A stretch of DNA of 11,743 nucleotides from Rhodoferax sp. (GTDB lineage: Bacteria; Pseudomonadota; Gammaproteobacteria; Burkholderiales; Burkholderiaceae_C). Below the pieces are notes generated by a model. That model made no database searches. It was not told where the DNA came from and saw only the letters and a list, made by a program, of their open reading frames with translations. The stretch spans positions 1-11,743 of the forward strand of contig JADGRK010000044.1 of assembly GCA_017880985.1 (NCBI GenBank), written 5' to 3'. Made by a program: the position numbers and the translations under genes. Positions 6,223-11,743 of this stretch are shown here, piece after piece (position 1 is the stretch's first letter; the number at the start of each line of letters is the position of its first letter).

Positions 6223-6714
6223 ATGCGTGCAGTGGTTCTGGGTATCGGGAACACGATTTTGACCGATGAGGCGGCAGGGGTGCGCGCTGTGGAAGCGCTT
6301 GAGCAGACCTACAAAATTCCGCCAACCGTGCAGGTCATCGACGGTGGCACCTCCGGTATGGAGATGATTGAAGACCTCTCCAACCTGGATTTCCTGATCG
6401 TGATTGATGTGGTCAAGACCGGCGCTGCGCCGGGCACGCTGGTGAAGATTGCGGGTAACGAGATTCCGGTTTTTTTCCGCAACAAGCTGTCACCGCACCA
6501 AATTGGTCTGCCAGATGTGTTGGCCAGTCTGGAACTGCTCGATGCGATACCAAAAGAAATTGTGGTGCTGGGCGTTGAGCCGATCTCGCTCGAACTGGGC
6601 ATGGAGATGACACCCACTGTTGCCGAAAAAGTTCCTCAGTTGGTCGAGATGGCAGTCGCTGAATTGGTTTCACGTGGCTATGAACTTGAGCTCTTGACGC
6701 TAGCGGTCAATTGA
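6223..6714 (+). CDS. hybD: Hydrogenase maturation endopeptidase HybD (peptidase M52)
   Basis: This 163-residue cytoplasmic protease removes the C-terminal extension of pre-HybC once nickel is in place. E. coli HybD has 164 residues. The N-terminal signature GIGNTILTDE (7-16) is present, and the three nickel-sensing ligands of the family are all seen: E16, D62 (VIDVVKTG) and H92 (SPHQIGLPD). The DGGTSG string at 40-45 is also typical. The family DDG motif is here DEAAGV, keeping the metal-binding glutamate. The ribosome binding site is poor (CGGGATTT directly before ATG), which with the preceding hairpin suggests low expression, suitable for a catalytic maturation factor. It is followed 9 bases later by a hypC-family gene, the same adjacency as hupD-hupF and hoxM-hoxL. 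Confidence 0.94.
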   Translation: MRAVVLGIGNTILTDEAAGVRAVEALEQTYKIPPTVQVIDGGTSGMEMIEDLSNLDFLIVIDVVKTGAAPGTLVKIAGNEIPVFFRNKLSPHQIGLPDVLASLELLDAIPKEIVVLGVEPISLELGMEMTPTVAEKVPQLVEMAVAELVSRGYELELLTLAVN

Positions 6715-6723
6715 GTTGCCGCG

Positions 6724-6978
6724 ATGTGTTTGGCCGCCCCCTCCCGCGTGATCGAAGTTCGTGATGGCACGGCGCTTGCCGAGTGTTTTGGCCAGACGCG
6801 TGAGGTCAGTCTGTTGCTGCTCAACGAAGAAGTCGCTGTCGGTGATTACCTGTTGATTCAGGCTGGTGGTTTTGCATTCGAGCGAATCGAGGCCGAGCGT
6901 GCCGAAGAATCCTTGTTGCTCATGAAGGAATTGATGACGCAAGACGATGATGCCCGCCGTTGGGGCGATGCGGCATGA
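6724..6978 (+). CDS. hypC: HypC/HybG/HupF-family hydrogenase chaperone, first copy
   Basis: This 84-residue protein starts MCLAAP, the HypC-family N-terminus, whose Cys2 (exposed after Met removal) binds the iron intermediate and the large subunit. It is clearly different from the second copy at 11067. It keeps a cysteine at residue 21 (AECFGQTREV) at the place of the E. coli HypC VCGIQRDV motif. The usual HVGFAMS segment, however, reads QAGGFAF, so the conserved histidine is replaced by Q46. Its place directly after the protease gene matches hupF and hoxL, so it may be the chaperone dedicated to HybC, leaving the second copy to work with HypD. No clear ribosome binding site is seen, so it may depend on ribosomes from hybD. 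The stop overlaps the hybE start as ATGA. Family is sure; division of labour is inferred. Confidence 0.9.
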   Translation: MCLAAPSRVIEVRDGTALAECFGQTREVSLLLLNEEVAVGDYLLIQAGGFAFERIEAERAEESLLLMKELMTQDDDARRWGDAA

Positions 6979-7472
6979 GCGTTCAAACCCACACTGTCAA
7001 TCCGGCAGAAGCGGTTGAACAGGCCTTTTTTCGCATCCAGCAGGAACGAATGGTCGGTGTGCCCATTCTCAACCCGGCCCTGTCGGTAGCAGCCATTGAT
7101 TTTCAGTGCTGGCAGGGGCATTGGCTGGGCATTGTCGTGACACCCTGGTGTATGAGCATGTTGCTGGTGCCGGGCAGCGCTGAGAACTGGGTTTCTGCGG
7201 GGCAAAACAAACGCCGTTTTGTCAAGTTCCCTGCTGGCGATTTTGCTTTTCTTGGCAGCGATGAGACGGAGTTGGGTGAGTTTCAGAGTTGCTCTCTGTT
7301 TTCGCCGATGGACAAGTTTTCTTGCCAGTCGGAGGCGACCATGATAGCGCGCGCTTCGTTGATTGGCTTGTTGACGGCCCCGCAGCCAGTCCAGACGGCT
7401 GGCAGAGAAAATAAGACTGCGGGTGAGACCTCAGTGTCTCGCCGAGGATTTTTTGCTTTTCGAAAGCAGTAA
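6975..7472 (+). CDS. hybE: [NiFe] hydrogenase assembly chaperone HybE (HupJ/HoxT family)
   Basis: This 165-residue cytoplasmic protein matches the HybE family. E. coli HybE binds the Tat signal of HybO and holds back export until the HybC-HybO pair is ready. The recognisable core runs from about residue 13 to 132 and contains the segment around WQGHWLGIVVTPWCMSMLLVPG (46-67) and FQSCSLFSPMD (103-113). The tail after about residue 135 is polar and low in structure, then ends SVSRRGFFAFRKQ (153-165), which resembles a twin-arginine motif at the wrong end of the protein. The ATG at 6975 overlaps the preceding stop by 4 bases, favouring it over the upstream in-frame start. Family assignment is good; the meaning of the tail is open. 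Confidence 0.9.
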   Translation: MSVQTHTVNPAEAVEQAFFRIQQERMVGVPILNPALSVAAIDFQCWQGHWLGIVVTPWCMSMLLVPGSAENWVSAGQNKRRFVKFPAGDFAFLGSDETELGEFQSCSLFSPMDKFSCQSEATMIARASLIGLLTAPQPVQTAGRENKTAGETSVSRRGFFAFRKQ

Positions 7473-7482
7473 GCTGTCTCCC

Positions 7483-7824
7483 ATGCACGAAATGTCACTG
7501 GCCGAGGGTGTGTTGCAACTCATCGAGGACGCAGCGCGCAAAGAAAAATTTTCCAGTGTCAAGGCGGTGTGGCTGGAAATTGGACAGCTCTCGGGCGTGG
7601 AACCGCAGGCCATGGCATTTTGTTTTGATGCCGTGACGCGTGACAGCGTGGCCGCCGGTGCGCGGCTGGAGATCATTGCCTTGCCTGGAACCGGCTGGTG
7701 CATGGCGTGCGAAAAGACGGTGCCGATGACCGAAGTGTTTGGTGAGTGCCCGCAGTGTGGCGGCTATCAAATGCAGGTCACAGGCGGCACTGAAATGCGG
7801 GTCAAGGAACTTGAAGTGGAATAA
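7483..7824 (+). CDS. hypA: Hydrogenase nickel insertion protein HypA
   Basis: This 113-residue protein delivers nickel, with HypB, to the iron-loaded large subunit. The essential N-terminal MHE nickel site (H2, E3) is present, and this decides the start: the frame is open further upstream, but only the ATG at 7483 exposes His2. The structural zinc site is C73-x2-C76 (CMAC) and C89-x2-C92 (CPQC). Length is the family norm. It lies 10 bases after hybE and 13 bases before hypB. No strong ribosome binding site is seen before it. In E. coli the corresponding hyb-operon gene is hybF; the order here, hypA-hypB-hypF-hypC-hypD, is instead the standard hyp cassette. Confidence 0.95.
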   Translation: MHEMSLAEGVLQLIEDAARKEKFSSVKAVWLEIGQLSGVEPQAMAFCFDAVTRDSVAAGARLEIIALPGTGWCMACEKTVPMTEVFGECPQCGGYQMQVTGGTEMRVKELEVE

Positions 7825-7830
7825 AAGGAG
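7825..7830 (+). promoter_or_regulatory. Ribosome binding site of hypB
   Basis: AAGGAG ends 7 bases before the ATG at 7838 and selects it over an out-of-frame ATG at 7833 and the long upstream extension of the frame. It is one of the strongest ribosome binding sites in the array. Confidence 0.75.
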
Positions 7831-7837
7831 AAATGAA

Positions 7838-8758
7838 ATGTGTGTCACTTGCGGCTGCGGCTCTGAAGAAGTGAAGATTGAGGGTGAAGCTGCGCATCGC
7901 GCGCACGACCACGTTCATGCGGACGGTACCCACCACAGTCATGCACATGACCATGCCGACGACGCAGCGCACCGGCATTCACACGCTGAGGCCGCCACAC
8001 ATTCCCACGCCGCAGGCGTTAGCCCCAAACGCATGGTGCAGATTGAGCAGGATATTCTTGCCAAAAACAATGCTTACGCGCAAGCCAACCGGCAACGCTT
8101 GGCCGAGCGCGGCATTTTTGCGCTGAACCTGGTTTCCAGCCCCGGTTCCGGCAAAACCACCTTGCTGTGCAAGACCATCGCCTTGTTGGGCCAACAGCCG
8201 GTGGCTGTGATTGAAGGCGATCAGCAAACCAGCCAGGATGCTGACCGCATCCGTGCCACCGGTGCGCAAGCGATCCAGATCAACACCGGCAAAGGTTGCC
8301 ATCTGGATGCCCACATGGTGGGACATGCGATGGCGCAGCTCAGCCTGGCGGATGCGTCGCTGCTGATGATTGAAAACGTGGGCAACCTGGTGTGCCCGGC
8401 AGCTTTTGATCTGGGCGAAGCGCACAAGGTGGTGATTCTGTCGGTCACCGAGGGCGAAGACAAACCGATCAAGTATCCGGACATGTTTCGCGCCGCCAGC
8501 CTGATGCTGCTCAACAAGATTGACCTGCTGCCGCATCTGCAATACGACGTGCAGGAAGCTATTGGCTTTGCACGTCGGGTCAATCCGAATATTCGGGTGA
8601 TTCAACTCTCTGCCACCAGTGGCGCGGGCATGGATGAGTGGCTCGCGTTTTTGCGTGACGGCATGAATCAGGCCAGTGCCGCAAAACAGGAGTCGGTGGA
8701 CAGCTTGAAAGCGCGGATCGCGCAACTGGAAACGCAATTGCAGCGGGCTCCGCGTTGA
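7838..8758 (+). CDS. hypB: Hydrogenase nickel incorporation GTPase HypB, histidine-rich
   Basis: This 306-residue GTPase drives nickel transfer to the hydrogenase large subunit. It begins MCVTCGCG, the high-affinity nickel motif CxxCGC (C2, C5, C7). A histidine-rich stretch with 14 histidines follows between residues 20 and 57, a nickel-storage feature of many HypB proteins that E. coli HypB lacks. The GTPase core has the P-loop SSPGSGKTT (100-108), GDQQT at 127-131, the metal-binding dimer-interface pair C154-H155 (GKGCHLD), C186 in NLVCPA, and NKID at 226-229. After about residue 283 there is a short charged tail with leucine/isoleucine spacing (VDSLKARIAQLETQLQ) that may form a coiled coil. 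The start is fixed by AAGGAG upstream and by the need for Cys2. The stop overlaps the hypF start. Confidence 0.96.
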   Translation: MCVTCGCGSEEVKIEGEAAHRAHDHVHADGTHHSHAHDHADDAAHRHSHAEAATHSHAAGVSPKRMVQIEQDILAKNNAYAQANRQRLAERGIFALNLVSSPGSGKTTLLCKTIALLGQQPVAVIEGDQQTSQDADRIRATGAQAIQINTGKGCHLDAHMVGHAMAQLSLADASLLMIENVGNLVCPAAFDLGEAHKVVILSVTEGEDKPIKYPDMFRAASLMLLNKIDLLPHLQYDVQEAIGFARRVNPNIRVIQLSATSGAGMDEWLAFLRDGMNQASAAKQESVDSLKARIAQLETQLQRAPR

Positions 8759-11058
8759 CTTTTGTTGCGCGTCGAATCCGCGTCACCGGCATTGTTCAGG
8801 GTGTCGGTTTCAGGCCCTTTGTCTGGCGGCTGGCGCAAGAGCTCCAACTCACTGGTTGGGTGCGCAATGATGCACTGGGTGTTGAGATTGCTGCCCAGGG
8901 CACCGAGTCCCAGTTTGCCGAATTGCTGCAACGCCTCCGCACCGAGGCACCGCCATTGGCGCGGATCGATGCGGTAGAAGTGCGTGAAATGGTCGCTGAC
9001 CAGTGGACCGGGTTTGCGATTGTGAGCAGTATTCGGGGCCAGTCTGCCACGGCCATTGGCCCCGATGTTGCCGTGTGCGCGGATTGCCTGGATGAGCTGT
9101 TTGACCCAGTTGGCAGACGCTGGCGGCATGCTTTCATTACCTGCACGCATTGCGGCCCCCGCTATACCGTCACACGCGCCTTGCCTTATGACCGGCCACA
9201 AACCAGCATGGCGGCTTTTCCGTTGTGCCCGGCTTGCGGTGCTGAATACACCTCTCCTGCTGATCGCCGGTTTCATGCCGAGACCACCTGTTGCCCGCAA
9301 TGCGGCCCGATGCTGACCTTAATCGACGCGCAGGGCAGGGCGCTGGAAGGCGACCTGATTGCGAAGACGGTGCAGTTGCTGCGGGCCGGGGCCATCGTGG
9401 CCATGAAAGGGCTGGGTGGTTTCCATCTGGCGTGTGATGCGCGCAACCCTGATGCCGTTGCGCGCCTGCGGTTCACCAAGAACCGCGAAGCCAAGCCGTT
9501 TGCGGTGATGACGGCCAACGCTGCCAGTCTCGCACCCTACGCCCAAGTCACCCCTAGCGAGCAAGCCCTGCTCGAGTGCCGCGAACGCCCGATCGTGCTA
9601 CTGCGCGCTCAGCCAGGCTGCGATGCAGCGTTGCGCGGTGTGGCACCGGGCCTGCTGTGGCTCGGGGTCATGCTGCCGACCACGCCGATTCACTTTTTGT
9701 TGTTTCATGAAGCGGCTGGCCGACCGGTTGGCAGTGCGTGGCTGACATCACCTCAGGAGATGGTGCTGGTGATGACCAGTGCCAACCCGGGGGGCGAGCC
9801 TATCGTGCGCGATTTTCTGGAGGCCCGCACACGCATGGCTGGCATTGCCGATGCTTTTTTGGATCACAACCGCGACATCGTGGCGCGTTGTGACGACAGT
9901 GTGCTGCGCGAGTCGGCGCAGGGTGCGCAATTCATCCGGCGCAGCCGGGGTTACGCGCCATCGGCGCTTCGCCTGGCGCGCTCAGGGCCGTCGGTACTGG
10001 CATTTGGCGCTTACCTCAAAAATACCATTTGCGTTACCCGCGGCGATGAGGCCTTCTTGTCGCCCCATGTGGGCGACCTGGATAGCGCGGCGACCTGTGA
10101 TTTTCTCGATGAGACGGTTAGGCGCTGCTTGAGCCTGCTGGACATCAAGCCTGACATCGTCGTGCACGACTTGCACCCGGACCACTACAGCACGCGGGCG
10201 GCCATTTTGTTTGCGCAGCAGCACGACCTGCCCACGCTGGCGGTGCAGCATCACCACGCTCACATCGCAGCCGTTTGCGCTGAGCATGGTTCGTGTGGTC
10301 CCGTGTTGGGTTTGGCGCTGGACGGCGTTGGCTTGGGCTCTGACGGGACCGCCTGGGGCGGTGAGCTGTTTTTGGTCGATGGGGCCCGATGTGAGCGATT
10401 GGGCCATCTGCGGCCTTTACCCATGCCCGGCGGTGACCGGGCTGCGCGCGAGCCGTGGCGCATGGCCGCAGCGGCACTGCATGAACTGGGCCGGAGTGCA
10501 GAAATCACCACGCGTTTTCAGGAGCCCGGCGCAGCGACGGTTGCCGCGATGTTGCAACGCCAATTCAACAGTCCATCCAGTTCCAGCATGGGGCGTGTGT
10601 TTGATGCGGCAGCGGGCCTGCTGGGCATTTGCATGCACGTGAAGTACGAGGCGCAAGCGGCCATTGCGCTGGAGCAAGGTGCCACACGCCATATCGAGGC
10701 CCATGGCTGGCCACAGCCTGTCGCGGGCGGTGGGCTCATCAACGACCAGGGACAACTCGATCTTCTGCCTTTGCTCGCGTCGCTGGAAGGTGGTGTTGAT
10801 ATTGACCAATCGGCCGCCCGTTTTCACGCCACGTTGGCAGCGGGTTTGACCGACTGGGTCATGCAGGCGGCGGCAAGCACTGGCATCACCACGCTGGCCT
10901 GGGGCGGCGGCTGCTTTCTCAATACCCTGCTATCGTCCGCCCTACGGCAAAATATGGTGCAACGTGGCATCACGGTGCTGGCACCCACACGCAGTTCACC
11001 AGGAGACGCAAGCATTGCGCTCGGGCAGGCATGGGTAGCGCTGAATTCTTTGGAGTAA
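8755..11058 (+). CDS. hypF: Carbamoyltransferase HypF
   Basis: This 767-residue protein converts carbamoyl phosphate and ATP to carbamoyl-AMP and transfers the carbamoyl group to HypE, the source of the cyanide ligands. Domains in order: acylphosphatase-like (1-92, VQGVGFRPF at 14-22); a double zinc finger with four CxxC pairs (C108/C111, C130/C133, C158/C161, C180/C183); a YrdC-like domain (about 200-390, with KPFAVM and TSANPGGEP); and a Kae1/TobZ-like domain from about 410, with the metal-binding VQHHHAHIAA (H499, H501, H503) and LDGVGLGSDGTAWGGE. Length is close to the family norm (750 in E. coli). The start is a TTG overlapping the hypB stop as TTGA: no ATG or GTG fits before the acylphosphatase motif. 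Translation is probably coupled to hypB. No frameshift is seen. Confidence 0.95.
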   Translation: MTFVARRIRVTGIVQGVGFRPFVWRLAQELQLTGWVRNDALGVEIAAQGTESQFAELLQRLRTEAPPLARIDAVEVREMVADQWTGFAIVSSIRGQSATAIGPDVAVCADCLDELFDPVGRRWRHAFITCTHCGPRYTVTRALPYDRPQTSMAAFPLCPACGAEYTSPADRRFHAETTCCPQCGPMLTLIDAQGRALEGDLIAKTVQLLRAGAIVAMKGLGGFHLACDARNPDAVARLRFTKNREAKPFAVMTANAASLAPYAQVTPSEQALLECRERPIVLLRAQPGCDAALRGVAPGLLWLGVMLPTTPIHFLLFHEAAGRPVGSAWLTSPQEMVLVMTSANPGGEPIVRDFLEARTRMAGIADAFLDHNRDIVARCDDSVLRESAQGAQFIRRSRGYAPSALRLARSGPSVLAFGAYLKNTICVTRGDEAFLSPHVGDLDSAATCDFLDETVRRCLSLLDIKPDIVVHDLHPDHYSTRAAILFAQQHDLPTLAVQHHHAHIAAVCAEHGSCGPVLGLALDGVGLGSDGTAWGGELFLVDGARCERLGHLRPLPMPGGDRAAREPWRMAAAALHELGRSAEITTRFQEPGAATVAAMLQRQFNSPSSSSMGRVFDAAAGLLGICMHVKYEAQAAIALEQGATRHIEAHGWPQPVAGGGLINDQGQLDLLPLLASLEGGVDIDQSAARFHATLAAGLTDWVMQAAASTGITTLAWGGGCFLNTLLSSALRQNMVQRGITVLAPTRSSPGDASIALGQAWVALNSLE

Positions 11059-11066
11059 CTTACACA

Positions 11067-11309
11067 ATGTGTCTTGCACTTCCGGTCAAAGTAATTGAAA
11101 TTGGTGTTGGCCCGGCGGGTGACTGGGCCATCGTTGATCTTGGCGGCGTCAAAAAAGAAATTTCTCTGGCGCTGCTGGACGATGTTCAGGTCGGTGACTA
11201 TGTCATCTTGCATGTGGGCTATGCGCTGTCCAAGCTCGACCCCGAAGAGGCTGAGCGAACACTGGCGCTGTTTTCTGAAATGAACGACGCGGCCGTGGCA
11301 GCGTCATGA
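11067..11309 (+). CDS. hypC: HypC hydrogenase maturation chaperone, second copy
   Basis: This 80-residue protein starts MCLALP, with the essential Cys2, and carries the family segment HVGYALSKLDPEEAERTL (from 49) including the conserved H49. It is the orthodox HypC: with HypD it forms the scaffold on which Fe(CN)2CO is built before transfer to the large subunit. It sits between hypF and hypD in the standard order and overlaps hypD by ATGA, suggesting equimolar synthesis with HypD. The frame is open upstream, but the ATG at 11067 is chosen because Cys2 must be next to the initiator Met; GGAG at 11052-11055 is 11 bases upstream, slightly far. A second, divergent copy lies at 6724. Confidence 0.93.
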   Translation: MCLALPVKVIEIGVGPAGDWAIVDLGGVKKEISLALLDDVQVGDYVILHVGYALSKLDPEEAERTLALFSEMNDAAVAAS

Positions 11310-11743
11310 AATACATCGACGAATTCCGTGACGGCGAAGTTGCCAAAACGTTGGCCGACAAGATAGCAAAACTGGCGCAGCCTGGGCGCCGCTACAGCTT
11401 TATGGAATTTTGCGGTGGCCATACCCACGCCATTTCGCGCTACGGCCTGTCCGATTTGCTGCCGACCAATGTGCGCATGGTGCACGGACCCGGCTGCCCG
11501 GTGTGTGTGTTGCCGATTGGCCGTGTCGATATGGCGATCAACTTGGCGCTTGATCAGGGAGTGATTCTGTGCACTTATGGCGATACCTTGCGCGTACCCG
11601 CCTCTGACGGTTTGTCGCTGATGAAAGCCAAGGCGCGCGGTGGTGACATTCGCATCGTCTATTCGACGCTGGACGCGCTACAGATTGCGCGCGACAACCC
11701 GCAACGCGAAGTGGTATTTTTTGCCATTGGTTTTGAGACCACC
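11306..11743 (+). CDS. hypD: Hydrogenase maturation protein HypD (5' part, cut by window end)
   Basis: The first 146 codons of HypD are present and the frame is still open at the last base. The family has about 370-380 residues, so roughly 40 % is visible. HypD is an iron-sulfur protein that, with HypC, binds the iron atom and assembles its CN and CO ligands. Visible motifs are FMEFCGGHTHA (C36), HGPGCPVCVLP (C64, C67), matching the catalytic cysteines 41, 69 and 72 of E. coli HypD, and GFETT at the right edge. The start codon overlaps the hypC stop by 4 bases. hypE would be expected next, beyond the window. Confidence 0.95.
   Translation, partial: MKYIDEFRDGEVAKTLADKIAKLAQPGRRYSFMEFCGGHTHAISRYGLSDLLPTNVRMVHGPGCPVCVLPIGRVDMAINLALDQGVILCTYGDTLRVPASDGLSLMKAKARGGDIRIVYSTLDALQIARDNPQREVVFFAIGFETT

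Noticed and set aside
6470..6476. Run of seven T in hybD as a frameshift or slippage site
   Set aside because: The frame continues unbroken with all HybD motifs and normal length, reading Val-Phe-Phe-Arg through the run.
7881..8012. His-rich segment of hypB as a DNA tandem repeat or CRISPR-like array
   Set aside because: The repetition is only of CAT/CAC codons with varied alanine, aspartate and serine codons between; there is no regular DNA repeat unit or spacer.
1..11743. tRNA, rRNA, insertion sequences, CRISPR arrays or attachment sites
   Set aside because: None seen; apart from the intergenic gaps described and the unassigned left flank (1-138), the window is filled by intact hydrogenase-related genes.

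Overview
The window is a nearly complete [NiFe]-hydrogenase locus of the E. coli Hyd-2 (Hyb, group 1c) type. It carries its own maturation genes and a divergently transcribed nickel permease gene. The roughly 55-60 % G+C, the protein sequences, a sigma-54-type promoter and the accessory gene order suggest a Gram-negative proteobacterium, most likely a betaproteobacterium (Burkholderiales or Rhodocyclales). That placement is an inference from gene content and cannot be proven from this window.

Layout. Positions 1-138 hold no gene I can recognise. A hupE-type permease gene lies on the minus strand (139-741). A 298-bp divergent intergenic region follows; it contains a good -24/-12 (sigma-54) promoter at 971-986, a possible upstream activator site and a leader hairpin. 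All other genes are on the plus strand in one tightly packed array. The structural genes are hybO (small subunit), hybA (ferredoxin-like electron carrier), hybB (membrane quinone-side subunit) and hybC (large subunit). The maturation genes are hybD (endopeptidase), a first hypC-family gene, hybE (Tat-linked chaperone), hypA, hypB, hypF, a second hypC and the 5' part of hypD, which runs off the right edge. Several junctions are ATGA/TTGA overlaps. The two larger gaps inside the array, hybB-hybC and hybC-hybD, each contain a hairpin; the second looks like a weak intrinsic terminator.

How the genes work together. HupE probably imports nickel. HypF, HypC and HypD (with HypE, expected just downstream) build and carry the Fe(CN)2CO group. 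HypA and HypB insert nickel into pre-HybC. HybD then removes the last 15 residues of HybC. HybE, by family, proofreads the HybO/HybC pair before Tat export led by the twin-arginine signal of HybO. In the periplasm HybC oxidises H2, and electrons pass through the three HybO clusters and the four HybA clusters to HybB and the quinone pool. HybO has the standard four-cysteine proximal cluster, without the two extra cysteines of oxygen-tolerant enzymes, so an oxygen-sensitive enzyme used in anaerobic or micro-oxic conditions is expected.

I found no unknown multi-gene system here; this is a recognisable locus. The points most worth a second look are the sigma-54 control region, the two intra-operon hairpins, a first HypC paralogue that has lost a conserved histidine, a Tat-motif-like tail on HybE, and a locus that combines Hyb-type structural genes with a Hup/Hox-like accessory order.
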